The notes under the pieces: model-generated
Databases searched by the model: none
Seen by the model: only the letters and a program-made list of their open reading frames with translations
What the model was told of the DNA's origin: nothing
Origin: Pseudomonadota bacterium
GTDB taxonomy: Bacteria; Pseudomonadota; Alphaproteobacteria; Rhizobiales; Devosiaceae
NCBI GenBank assembly: GCA_023437755.1
Contig: JAEZFJ010000344.1
Span: 1 to 11,167, forward strand
Length of the DNA stretch: 11,167 nucleotides
Reading direction: 5' to 3'
Position numbers and translations under genes: made by a program
Shown here: positions 1 to 6,520 of the stretch, one piece after another
Position numbering within the stretch: position 1 is the first letter of the stretch
Layout: every line of letters starts with the position of its first letter

Positions 1-876
1 GGCAAGATGCATGCCTGCGGCCATGACGGCCATACCGCGATGCTGCTGGGCGCGGCGAAATACCTGGCCGAGACGCGCAATTTCGACGGCCGGGTGGCAC
101 TGATCTTCCAGCCGGCGGAGGAAGGTGGCGGCGGCGGCAAGGTGATGCTCGAGGACGGGCTGCTGGACCGTGTGGCCATCGACGAATTCTACGGAATGCA
201 CAACTGGCCCGGCATGCCGGTCGGCACGTTCGGCATCCGCACCGGCGGCATCATGGCGGCGACCGACCGCTTCTATATCGACATCACGGGCAAGGGCGGC
301 CATGCCGCGCGGCCGCACGAGACCATCGATCCGATCATCGTCGGGGCACAGTTGGTCACGGCGCTGCAGACCATTGTGTCCCGCAACATCGACCCGCTCT
401 CGAGCGCGGTGCTGTCGGTGACGATGATGGAAGCGGGCGAGGCCGACAACGTGATCTCTCGGTCAGCCAAGATCACCGGCACCGTGCGGACCCTGGATGG
501 CGCGGTGCAGGACATGATCGAGGACCGGCTGGCCGAGTTTGTGCCGCAGTTCGTCCGCAGCTTCGGGGCCGACGCGAGGGTGCGCTATGCTCGGGGTTAT
601 CCGGTGACGGTGAACACGCCTGAGCAGACCGCTTTTGCCGCCGATGTGGCAACCGAGGTGGTCGGAGAGGATCGCGTGGACGCCGATGTGCCGCCGTCGA
701 TGGGCGGGGAGGATTTCTCCTTCATGCTCGAGAAGCGCCCCGGTGCCTATATCTTTCTCGGCAATGGCGACAGCTCTGAACTCCATACCGACACGTATGA
801 CTTCAACGACGAGGCCATTCCGGTGGGCACCAGCTACTGGGTGCGACTGGTCGAGAAGGCGCTGCCGGCTCAGTGA
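1..876 (+). CDS. M20D-family amidohydrolase (hippurate hydrolase/aminoacylase-like), 5' end missing
   Basis: Zinc-type amidohydrolase or carboxypeptidase of the M20D group, which cleaves N-acyl amino acids such as hippurate or related amides in the cytoplasm. The reading frame is open from base 1; 291 residues are visible, and family members are about 385-390, so roughly 95-100 N-terminal residues lie outside the window. Visible metal-site motifs, numbered from the first visible codon: MHACGHDGH with Cys6 and His8, PAEEGGGGG with Glu40/Glu41, MHNWPG with His67, and ELHTD with His262. Residues about 87-200 form the inserted dimerisation domain (GKGGHAARPH near its start). GGEDFSFM and the His262 segment return to the catalytic domain. 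Nothing visible is broken. The next gene, for a membrane protein, starts 54 bases after the stop and may be cotranscribed. The family call is firm; the substrate cannot be read from the sequence. Confidence 0.93.
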   Translation, partial: GKMHACGHDGHTAMLLGAAKYLAETRNFDGRVALIFQPAEEGGGGGKVMLEDGLLDRVAIDEFYGMHNWPGMPVGTFGIRTGGIMAATDRFYIDITGKGGHAARPHETIDPIIVGAQLVTALQTIVSRNIDPLSSAVLSVTMMEAGEADNVISRSAKITGTVRTLDGAVQDMIEDRLAEFVPQFVRSFGADARVRYARGYPVTVNTPEQTAFAADVATEVVGEDRVDADVPPSMGGEDFSFMLEKRPGAYIFLGNGDSSELHTDTYDFNDEAIPVGTSYWVRLVEKALPAQ

Positions 877-930
877 ATGCGGATGCCGCCTGGCGGCAGC
901 CCGTTTCCCCGTAACTGCCGCGACAGGCTG

Positions 931-1980
931 ATGAAGTTCCTCCTTCCCTCGCTGCTCACGATCGGGCTCGCCGCTGCCGGAGGCGGGGTGGCGACGGTGC
1001 TTGGCCTGCCTGCCGGCTGGATCATGGGTGGCGCATTGGTGGTGTCGGTAGCCGCAATGGCGGGCGTTCCCGTCGCCATGCCGAACCGGCTCCGGGACGT
1101 TGTGTTCGTCCTGATCGGCATGTCCATGGGCGCGAGCGTGGCGCCCGACAGCCTTTCCCTGCTGCCCAGCTGGCCAGCGAGCCTTGCCGGGCTGGTGCTG
1201 GAGCTGGTGCTGATCATCGGGCTGACGGGATGGATGCTGCAGCGCCGCTTCGGGCTAGACCGCGGCACGGCTTATCTCAGTTCGTTCCCCGGTCACTTGT
1301 CCTTTGTGATGGCGATCGCCAGCGCCGGGGTGGGCGACGCGCGACAGATCGCCATCATCCAGGTGATCCGCATCCTGATGCTGACGGTAGCCGTGCCGGT
1401 CGGGGCGATGTTCCTGCCGGTGGCGGAATTCAAGCCTGTCGCGGATTTCGGCACGCTCGGCATGGTGGAGCTGCTGCTGCTGGCCGCAGGGTGCGGGGCC
1501 GTGGGGCTGGTGTTCGTGCGGCTGAAGGTGCCTGCGGGTCTGGTGTTGGGGGCAATGGCAGCATCCACGGCTGCCAAGCTGGGCGGCCTCTACACCGCGG
1601 CCATTCCCGGGCCACTGGCGATCATCACCTTCGTGCTGACCGGGGCGCTGATCGGCTCGCGCTTTGCCGGCATTACCCGGCGCGAATTCATGGCCGCGGC
1701 CAAGGGCGGCGTGATCGCAACACTGATGACGCTGGTGATCGTGACCGCGGTGGCCTGGGCGGTGAGCCGTGTCGTCGCCATCCCCTTCGCCCAAATATGG
1801 ATCGGACTGGCGCCTGGCGCGCTTGAGGGAATGGGGGCGCTCGGCATCGCCCTAGGCTATGACACGGCCTTCATTGCTGCCCATCATGTCGTCAGGCTGA
1901 TGCTGCTGACCTTTGCCATTCCGGTGGTGGTGGCGCTGATCCAGCGACGCGAGACCGCCACAATCGCGCGAGATGACTGA
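931..1980 (+). CDS. AbrB-family integral membrane protein
   Basis: A 349-residue, very hydrophobic inner-membrane protein of the Pfam AbrB family, often labelled 'AbrB family transcriptional regulator' or 'ammonia monooxygenase' although it is a membrane protein and not a DNA-binding one. The family's internal duplication is visible. Residues about 118-156 (SSFPGHLSF...VGDARQIAIIQVIRIL...AVP) and about 292-331 (GLAPGALEG...LGYDTAFIAAHHVVRLM...AIP) share a Pro-Gly, then Gly/Asp, then Val-Arg and Pro pattern. Each half begins with a helix rich in Gly and Ala (residues 5-45 and 177-220). The frame is also open from an ATG at 877, but that adds an 18-residue polar stretch before the natural membrane start MKFLLPSLL, so 931 is chosen; AGG lies just upstream. 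Transport is the likely role but the substrate is unknown. The M20D neighbour suggests an amide or amino-acid derivative, by inference only. Confidence 0.88.
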   Translation: MKFLLPSLLTIGLAAAGGGVATVLGLPAGWIMGGALVVSVAAMAGVPVAMPNRLRDVVFVLIGMSMGASVAPDSLSLLPSWPASLAGLVLELVLIIGLTGWMLQRRFGLDRGTAYLSSFPGHLSFVMAIASAGVGDARQIAIIQVIRILMLTVAVPVGAMFLPVAEFKPVADFGTLGMVELLLLAAGCGAVGLVFVRLKVPAGLVLGAMAASTAAKLGGLYTAAIPGPLAIITFVLTGALIGSRFAGITRREFMAAAKGGVIATLMTLVIVTAVAWAVSRVVAIPFAQIWIGLAPGALEGMGALGIALGYDTAFIAAHHVVRLMLLTFAIPVVVALIQRRETATIARDD

Positions 1981-2001
1981 ACGCAGACCCGGAGTTCACC
2001 G

Positions 2002-2280
2002 ATGAAGATATCTTCGCTCCTCACTGGCGTGGCCCTTGCCGTGATCGCCTCCACATCCGCTATCGCTGCCCCGATTTGCAGTGGCAGTTTCGCGCTGCCG
2101 CGAGAGTTGTATAGCGAGACCGACATCAACAACTACAACAAGCAGGTGTTGCGCTCCTATGGCGTCGACGCCACCCGCGTCGAAATCTGGAGCGGTTGCA
2201 TCCGCGCCTTTGTGCGCCTGCCGGATGGCAGCGAAGAGATGCAGTTCTTCGAGCCACTGAACTTCCGTCGCGTCGGCTGA
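2002..2280 (+). CDS. Small secreted protein of unknown function
   Basis: A 92-residue protein I do not recognise. Residues 1-22 are a clear Sec signal peptide: MKISS, then a hydrophobic core (LLTGVALAVIA), then a small-residue cleavage region STSAIAAP, so cleavage is likely after Ala22 or Ala23. The mature part is about 70 residues with two cysteines, Cys26 and Cys66, which could form one disulfide in the periplasm. It is mixed polar/aromatic (NNYNKQVLRSYGVDATRVEIW, WSGCIRAFVRLPDG) and looks like a small alpha/beta fold. A GGAG at 1991-1994 lies 7 bases before the ATG. It follows the AbrB gene by 21 bases and is probably in the same transcript, ending at the hairpin at 2290-2310. Codon use matches the neighbours. 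The coding call is fairly firm because of the signal peptide and ribosome site; the function is open. Confidence 0.8.
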   Translation: MKISSLLTGVALAVIASTSAIAAPICSGSFALPRELYSETDINNYNKQVLRSYGVDATRVEIWSGCIRAFVRLPDGSEEMQFFEPLNFRRVG

Positions 2281-2289
2281 TCGTGTGTA

Positions 2290-2320
2290 GCCCTCACCCA
2301 GGGTGAGGGCTTTATCCTTA
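2290..2320 (+). terminator. Probable intrinsic terminator between convergent genes
   Basis: A perfect inverted repeat, GCCCTCACCC (2290-2299), one base A, then GGGTGAGGGC (2301-2310), is followed at once by TTTATCCTTATCT. Folding gives about 8 GC-rich pairs with a 5-base loop. It lies 9 bases after the stop of the small secreted protein and just outside the stop of the convergent alpha-glucosidase gene. The T-rich side follows the plus strand, so it mainly serves the 877-2280 transcript. On the minus strand the tail is poor in T, so termination there is less certain. Confidence 0.75.
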
Positions 2321-3958
2321 TCTGTAGCTCACCCGGGCTGCACGCTCGGCCGGGACAGGAATGAAGGCGAAGCCATTGGCTTCCAGCCGCAGCGACCGGC
2401 CTGACAAGGCTGCGCCACGAGATACCTCTTCCAGTGCAGCGTCGCCGACACCGGAGACCGTCAGTTCGCGCGGCTCCGCGGAAAGATTGAAGGCGCAGAG
2501 CATAGCCTGGCCGTCGTGTTCGCGCCGGAAAGCCAGGACAGGCTCGGCGGTGTTGAAGAAGCGGATTTCGCCCAATGCCAGTTCGGGGCGCGTTTTGCGC
2601 CAGGCGAGGACGGTTCGGTAAAAGGCTAGCGTCGAGCCGTCGTCGCCGCCTTGCGAGGCGACGTTGAGCACCGATTGTGCAGGCTTCACCGGGAGCCAGG
2701 GCGTGCCGGTGGTGAAGCCGTTAGGCGCTTCGCCCTCGTCCCACGGAATAGGCGTACGGCAGCCATCGCGACCCTTGTCCTCGGGCCAGAAGCGGATGCC
2801 GCGGGGGTCGGTCAGTTCCTCGAACAGCAGATCGGTTTCGGGCAGGCCGAGTTCCTCACCCTGATAGAGGCAGACCGAACCTCGCAGGCTTAGCACCAGG
2901 GCGGCCGACTGGCGAGCGAGATCCCCCCGCGAGACGCTGTGCGGCGCCCAGCGGGAGACGTGGCGTGGCACGTCGTGGTTGGAGAAGCTCCAGCAGGGCC
3001 AGCCATCAGGGCCCGCCCTGAAGAAGGATTCGAGTCGGCTACGGAAATGGCGAGCGGTGAAGTCATCACCGAGGAAGTCGAAACCGTAGCACATGTGGAG
3101 CGTGTCGCCTCCAGAGGTATACTCGGCCATCAACTGCACGGACTTGTGGGAGTCCCCGACCTCGCCGACCGAGGTAGTGCCGGGATACTGGTCGAGCAGC
3201 GCCCGGACGCGCCTGAGGAAGAAGACGTTGTCCGGCTGGGACTTGGAGAACCTGTGCTCCTGCATGTCGTAGGGGTTCACGGCATAAGGCAGATGCTCGC
3301 CGCGCGATCGGTTTGGCGGGTTGGAGCGCAGCCGCTTGTCGTGGAAATAGTAGTTCACGGTATCGAGACGGAAGCCGTCCACGCCTCGCTCGAGCCAGAA
3401 GCGCATGACGTCGAGCACGGCCTGCTGAACCTCCTCGTTATGGAAGTTGAGGTCCGGCTGGGAGGCGAGGAAATTATGGAGGTAGTACTGGCCGCGCGTC
3501 GGGTTCCACTCCCAGGCACGGCCGCCGAAAACCGCCGGCCAATTGTTGGGGGGTGATCCATCCGGAAGCGGATCCGCCCAGACATACCAGTCGGCGCGGC
3601 GGTTGGTGCGGGACAGGCGGGACTCCTGGAACCAGGGGTGCTGGTCGGAGGTGTGGCTGACCACCTGGTCCATGATGACCTTGAGGCCACGATCATGCGC
3701 CTGCTCGACGAGCGAGTCGAAATCCTGCAGCGACCCGAAGAGGCGGTCGATCTCGAGGTAGTCCGACACGTCGTAACCCATGTCTTCCTGGGGCGACTGC
3801 TGGATCGGCGACAGCCAGATGCAGTCAACCCCGAGACTCTGGATGTGGTCGAGCCGGCGGATGATGCCGGCAAGGTCACCCACTCCGTCGCCGTTGGTGT
3901 CCTGAAAGGACCGGGGGTAGACCTGATAGATTACCCCGCCCCGCCACCACTCGCTCAT
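2318..3958 (-). CDS. Alpha-glucosidase, glycoside hydrolase family 13 (AglA-like)
   Basis: A 546-residue retaining alpha-glucosidase that releases glucose from the non-reducing end of short alpha-glucosides such as maltose, sucrose or trehalose. There is no signal peptide, so it is cytoplasmic. The (beta/alpha)8 barrel opens with WWRGGVIYQVYPRSFQD. Conserved GH13 regions are DQVVSHTSDQHPWF (97-110), QPDLN (167-171), GFRLDTVNYYFHD with nucleophile Asp199, SVGEVGD with acid/base Glu266, and FSNHDVPR with Asp329. A small beta-sandwich occupies roughly residues 470-546. Thr200 follows the nucleophile; in this enzyme group Thr or Ala there goes with alpha-1,4 preference, and Val with alpha-1,6. 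SHTSDQHPWF and the length resemble rhizobial AglA and the Halomonas enzyme (GH13 subfamily 23). GGGAG lies 6 bases before the ATG. No alpha-glucoside ABC transporter genes are adjacent, unlike the Sinorhizobium agl operon. Confidence 0.95.
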   Translation of the reverse strand: MSEWWRGGVIYQVYPRSFQDTNGDGVGDLAGIIRRLDHIQSLGVDCIWLSPIQQSPQEDMGYDVSDYLEIDRLFGSLQDFDSLVEQAHDRGLKVIMDQVVSHTSDQHPWFQESRLSRTNRRADWYVWADPLPDGSPPNNWPAVFGGRAWEWNPTRGQYYLHNFLASQPDLNFHNEEVQQAVLDVMRFWLERGVDGFRLDTVNYYFHDKRLRSNPPNRSRGEHLPYAVNPYDMQEHRFSKSQPDNVFFLRRVRALLDQYPGTTSVGEVGDSHKSVQLMAEYTSGGDTLHMCYGFDFLGDDFTARHFRSRLESFFRAGPDGWPCWSFSNHDVPRHVSRWAPHSVSRGDLARQSAALVLSLRGSVCLYQGEELGLPETDLLFEELTDPRGIRFWPEDKGRDGCRTPIPWDEGEAPNGFTTGTPWLPVKPAQSVLNVASQGGDDGSTLAFYRTVLAWRKTRPELALGEIRFFNTAEPVLAFRREHDGQAMLCAFNLSAEPRELTVSGVGDAALEEVSRGAALSGRSLRLEANGFAFIPVPAERAARVSYR

Positions 3959-3975
3959 GACATTCTCCCGCCGAA

Positions 3976-4030
3976 AACGGGGCGGACCCTACCCGTTCGT
4001 GGCGGGCGAGAAAATCGCTGGCGCGCGATT
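3976..4030. promoter_or_regulatory. Two inverted repeats in a divergent intergenic region (candidate operators)
   Basis: The 146 bases between the divergent alpha-glucosidase and cupin starts hold two perfect dyads: AACGGG (3976-3981) with CCCGTT (3992-3997), spacer 10; and AATCGC (4013-4018) with GCGATT (4025-4030), spacer 6. Dyads of this size can bind dimeric regulators such as the LacI-type repressors that often control alpha-glucoside genes. Six-base arms in GC-rich DNA also arise by chance, and I see no convincing -35/-10 pair nearby, so this is only a candidate. Confidence 0.25.
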
Positions 4031-4092
4031 GTGAGGTTTGCACCCCGTGCGTGTCGAAGCCGAGCAGCGCTGTTCGTCGCATGGGCAGATAT

Positions 4093-4097
4093 GGAGG
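4093..4097 (+). promoter_or_regulatory. Ribosome binding site that sets the cupin start
   Basis: GGAGG lies 7 bases before the ATG at 4105. This favours that ATG over the in-frame GTG at 4051, which has no such site and would add 18 residues that do not belong to the cupin fold. Confidence 0.7.
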
Positions 4098-4104
4098 CAA
4101 CACG

Positions 4105-4443
4105 ATGGCACATCTGCTTCGCGCCGCTGACCGGGCGGCCACCAAGAGCCGCACGATCCGCTTCGAAGGGGATGCTTACGGCACCGGCATCTCGTTCTTC
4201 TCGGTGGATAACGACCCCGGTCAGGGGCCGGCGCTGCACACCCATCCCTACCCCGAGACATGGATCGTGAAGTCGGGCCGGGCGCTGTTCGTTGCGGGCG
4301 ACGAGCAGTTCGAGGCCGGCGCCAACGACATCGCTGTCGTACCGGCCGGCGTGCCGCACAAGTTCACCAATATCGGTGACGGGCGGCTGGAACTCGTCTG
4401 CATCCATGCCGCGGGGACGATGGAGCAGACGAACCTCGAATAG
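4105..4443 (+). CDS. Single-domain cupin protein
   Basis: A 112-residue cytoplasmic beta-barrel of the conserved single cupin type. Cupin motif 1 is HTHPYPETWIVKSGRALF, with likely metal ligands His45, His47 and Glu51. Motif 2 is DIAVVPAGVPHKFTN, with the fourth ligand His85. A divalent metal site is therefore complete, but small cupins of this kind serve as enzymes, sugar or ligand binders, or have no known job, and the sequence does not decide. The start at 4105 is set by the GGAGG at 4093-4097. The gene diverges from the alpha-glucosidase and converges with the D-2-hydroxyacid dehydrogenase, with 20 bases between the two stops. It is probably a single-gene transcript. Its sharing of an upstream region with the glucosidase hints at common control but does not prove it. 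Confidence 0.9.
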   Translation: MAHLLRAADRAATKSRTIRFEGDAYGTGISFFSVDNDPGQGPALHTHPYPETWIVKSGRALFVAGDEQFEAGANDIAVVPAGVPHKFTNIGDGRLELVCIHAAGTMEQTNLE

Positions 4444-4463
4444 TCGGCTCGTCTCGGCCGGTC

Positions 4464-5393
4464 CTAGACGACGGCGCTTGGCAGCGGGTCGCCTGCGAAC
4501 CAGGCTTCAAGGTTTTTCAGGACGAGGGCGCCCATGGCGTCACGGGTGGTGCGGGTGGCGCTGGCGTAGTGTGGCGTGAGAACGACGTTGTCCAGCCGCC
4601 GCAGGCGCTCCGGCACGTGCGGTTCATCGGCGAAGACATCCAGCCCGGCCCCGCCGAGGCCACCGGTTTCGAGCAGTTCGATCATCGCCTGCTCCTCGAT
4701 GAGGCTGCCACGGGCGACATTGACCAGCCGTCCTTCGGGGCCCAGAGCCTCGAGCACCTTGCGCGAAACGATGCCCCTGGTCGAAGCACTGCCGGGCGCG
4801 ACGATAACCAGCCAGTCGCTGTCGCGGGCCATCGCCTCGAGGTCCTCGTAGTAGACGTGCGGCTCGGTCGGCTGGCGGTGGCGGCCGTGGTAGACGATGC
4901 GCATCTTGAGCGCCTGCGCGCGCGCCGCGATCTCCTTGCCGATGCGGCCGAGGCCAAGAATGCCGACGGTCTTGCCGCGCAGTTCTGATGTAAACGGATA
5001 CTGCCCCTGTTCCCAGCGGCCCTCACGGACGAACCGATCCGCCTGTGGCACCTGCCGCGACAGCGCCATCATCAGGACAATGGCGATTTCCGCGACGGCG
5101 TCGTTCAGGACGTCGGGGGTGTTGGTGACACGGATATTGCGGGACTTGGCCGCATCGGTGTCGATGCTGTCATAGCCGACGCCCATATTGGCGATGATTT
5201 CGAGCTTCGGCAGCCGGTCCATCAGGGCAGCGTCAACGTTGCCGCCGGCAATGGCGCGGATGCGCGGTGCGACCTCGGCCAGGAAGGCTTCGCGGTCCTT
5301 GGCTTCGTGCAGCTTGTGCACGGTGTAGCGCTCGGCAAGGCCGGCTTCGCAGGTGTCGAGGAGCTTTTGAGTCTGGAGCAGATCAATGGTCAT
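4464..5393 (-). CDS. D-2-hydroxyacid dehydrogenase (glyoxylate/hydroxypyruvate reductase-like)
   Basis: A 309-residue cytoplasmic NAD(P)-dependent dehydrogenase that interconverts 2-keto acids and D-2-hydroxy acids. The split substrate-binding domain covers residues 1-98 and about 285-309. The Rossmann domain has the glycine motif GLGRIG (147-152). The catalytic set is complete: Arg228 in VNVARGS, Glu257 in DVFADEP, and His275 in LTPHYASAT. The second beta strand ends in YHGRHRQ, with no Asp or Glu and with Arg171 and Arg173. By family knowledge this favours NADPH and fits glyoxylate or hydroxypyruvate reduction more than lactate or phosphoglycerate oxidation. HYASAT replaces the commoner HIGSAT. 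It lies 40 bases downstream of the AEC transporter on the same strand, probably one operon. I see no strong ribosome site before the ATG, so its translation may be coupled or weak. The exact substrate is not determined. Confidence 0.92.
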   Translation of the reverse strand: MTIDLLQTQKLLDTCEAGLAERYTVHKLHEAKDREAFLAEVAPRIRAIAGGNVDAALMDRLPKLEIIANMGVGYDSIDTDAAKSRNIRVTNTPDVLNDAVAEIAIVLMMALSRQVPQADRFVREGRWEQGQYPFTSELRGKTVGILGLGRIGKEIAARAQALKMRIVYHGRHRQPTEPHVYYEDLEAMARDSDWLVIVAPGSASTRGIVSRKVLEALGPEGRLVNVARGSLIEEQAMIELLETGGLGGAGLDVFADEPHVPERLRRLDNVVLTPHYASATRTTRDAMGALVLKNLEAWFAGDPLPSAVV

Positions 5394-5433
5394 GAACCGA
5401 CCATAGCGGCGATGACGCCGGAGGCAAGCCGCC

Positions 5434-6369
5434 TCAGCCGCCGAGAATGTACAGCCACACCGAAACCGTGACTGCCGAGGACAGGGTGGCGATCAGAATG
5501 GTGTTGGCAGCAACGTTGACGCCGCGATTGTAGTAGGTGGCAAAGACGTAGATGTTGACGCCTGGCGGCATGGCCGACAGCAGAATGCCGTAGCGGGCAA
5601 TCTCGATCGGGACGCCGAGCACCGGCACCATCAGCACATAAGCGATCAGCGGATGGAGAATGAGCTTCAGCACGCTTGCCACCACCGCCTGCTGCCAACT
5701 GTCAGAGAGCCGGTATTCGTTGAGAGCACCGCCGATGCCGAACAGGGCCACCGGCACCACTGCCTGCATCATCATCAGGAAAAAGGCCTCGGCCGGCTCG
5801 ATCAGTTGCAGGCCGCTGAAATAGCCGATCATGCCCGCGGCAATGCCCCAGATGAGTGGATTGGAGCCAACGCGGCGGAGGGCGACTATTGCCGTCCTGC
5901 CGAGCGACTGGCCGTCCCGGCGCATGAACTCCATGGTGAGCATCGCCAGCGTCAGCAGGATGGCGCCATGCAGGCCGATGATCGAAAGGGTGATCGGCAG
6001 CGCCTCCACGCCATAAGCCCGTTGAATGATGGGCAAGCCGATCAGGACGGTGTTGGTGAACATGGCCGAGAAGCCCGCTGATACGGCCTCGCCCGGCCGG
6101 TTACCGAACATCTTGGCGGCCAGCACGATGCCACCAACGAAACACGCGATGGCGCCCAGGTAATAGGGACCGATGATCGCGATGTTGAAGGCGTGAACGA
6201 GGTCGCTGTTGACCAGCGAATAGAACAACAGGCACGGCGTTGCGAAATTGTTGACGAAGGCAATGAGGCTGCGGATGCCGTCCGCAGGAAAAGCGCGGAA
6301 CCTCACCGCCAGATAGCCGAGGGCCATCAGCGCGAAGATGGGCGCGATGACGTTGATGATGGCGAGCAT
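5434..6369 (-). CDS. AEC-family (auxin efflux carrier-like) transporter
   Basis: A 311-residue inner-membrane carrier of the AEC/membrane-transport family. The start MLAIINVIAPIFALMALGYLAVR is the typical first helix, and about ten hydrophobic segments follow in two halves. Family-like stretches are FVNNFATPCLLFYSL (39-53), with the helix-breaking Asn/Pro, MFTNTVLIGLPI in the middle, and LLSAMPPGVNIYVFATYY near the C terminus. Bacterial relatives include malonate, malate and other carboxylate carriers, and the 'auxin' name is inherited from plants. The dehydrogenase gene 40 bases downstream suggests the cargo is a 2-keto or 2-hydroxy acid, by inference. No strong Shine-Dalgarno precedes the ATG; GCGGAA lies about 8 bases away. 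A short hairpin, AGGAG/CTCCT (6386-6399), sits in the leader. The family is clear; substrate and direction of transport are not. Confidence 0.91.
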   Translation of the reverse strand: MLAIINVIAPIFALMALGYLAVRFRAFPADGIRSLIAFVNNFATPCLLFYSLVNSDLVHAFNIAIIGPYYLGAIACFVGGIVLAAKMFGNRPGEAVSAGFSAMFTNTVLIGLPIIQRAYGVEALPITLSIIGLHGAILLTLAMLTMEFMRRDGQSLGRTAIVALRRVGSNPLIWGIAAGMIGYFSGLQLIEPAEAFFLMMMQAVVPVALFGIGGALNEYRLSDSWQQAVVASVLKLILHPLIAYVLMVPVLGVPIEIARYGILLSAMPPGVNIYVFATYYNRGVNVAANTILIATLSSAVTVSVWLYILGG

Positions 6370-6449
6370 GTCGGCAGTTCCGCATAGGAGGTGGCTCCTG
6401 CGTACGCGCGCCGCGCCGGGTGGTCAACGCACCCTTGTATGGCAGAATA

Positions 6450-6472
6450 AACGAAAGCCCCTGCTTTTCGTT
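6450..6472. promoter_or_regulatory. Candidate GlpR-type operator (inverted repeat) upstream of glpD
   Basis: AACGAAAGC (6450-6458), four bases, then GCTTTTCGTT (6463-6472): an inverted repeat that is perfect except for one extra T in the right arm. The CGAAA/TTTCG core is the half-site seen for DeoR-family repressors, the family of GlpR. It lies about 50-70 bases before the glpD start, where an operator would be expected. Binding is inferred from motif and position. Confidence 0.5.
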
Positions 6473-6493
6473 GTCAGGTAAACCGCGTACAAG

Positions 6494-6509
6494 CGAAAGC
6501 ACGACGAAA
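6494..6509. promoter_or_regulatory. Candidate GlpR-type direct repeats next to the glpD ribosome site
   Basis: Two CGAAA half-sites at 6494-6498 and 6505-6509 are spaced 11 bases start to start, about one helical turn, and repeat the half-site of the inverted repeat at 6450-6472. The second ends one base before the GGAG (6511-6514) that serves glpD. Protein bound here would block transcription or transcript start. DeoR-family operators often occur as such tandem half-sites. The assignment is inferred. Confidence 0.45.
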
Positions 6510-6520
6510 CGGAGAACCAG

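Noticed and set aside
877..930. Start of the AbrB-family gene at ATG 877, directly after the M20D stop
   Set aside because: It would add 18 polar, Pro/Arg-rich residues before the first membrane helix. The ATG at 931 gives the usual N terminus.
2939..3556. A 205-codon plus-strand open frame inside the alpha-glucosidase gene
   Set aside because: It is also in register with the sense codons and is explained by the same lack of TTA/CTA/TCA. The minus-strand gene carries all GH13 motifs.
4051..4104. GTG start at 4051 for the cupin gene
   Set aside because: It lacks a ribosome site, while GGAGG stands 7 bases before the ATG at 4105, and the added residues do not belong to the cupin fold.
4444..4469. 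Short repeats (CGGC/GCCG, GTCT/AGAC) between the convergent cupin and dehydrogenase stops
   Set aside because: The arms are only four bases and there is no T-run; this is at chance level in GC-rich DNA.
5421..5435. GAGGC/GCCTC hairpin at the end of the AEC gene
   Set aside because: It has only five pairs, overlaps the stop codon and has no T-tract. It is not a credible terminator, and the downstream gene appears to be in the same unit.
6386..6399. AGGAG/CTCCT hairpin in the AEC leader, with an out-of-frame ATG at 6386 on the minus strand
   Set aside because: It could hide a ribosome site, but the AGGAG is 25 bases from the real start, and the ATG at 6386 only opens a shadow frame without family resemblance. 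It is kept as a note in the AEC entry.
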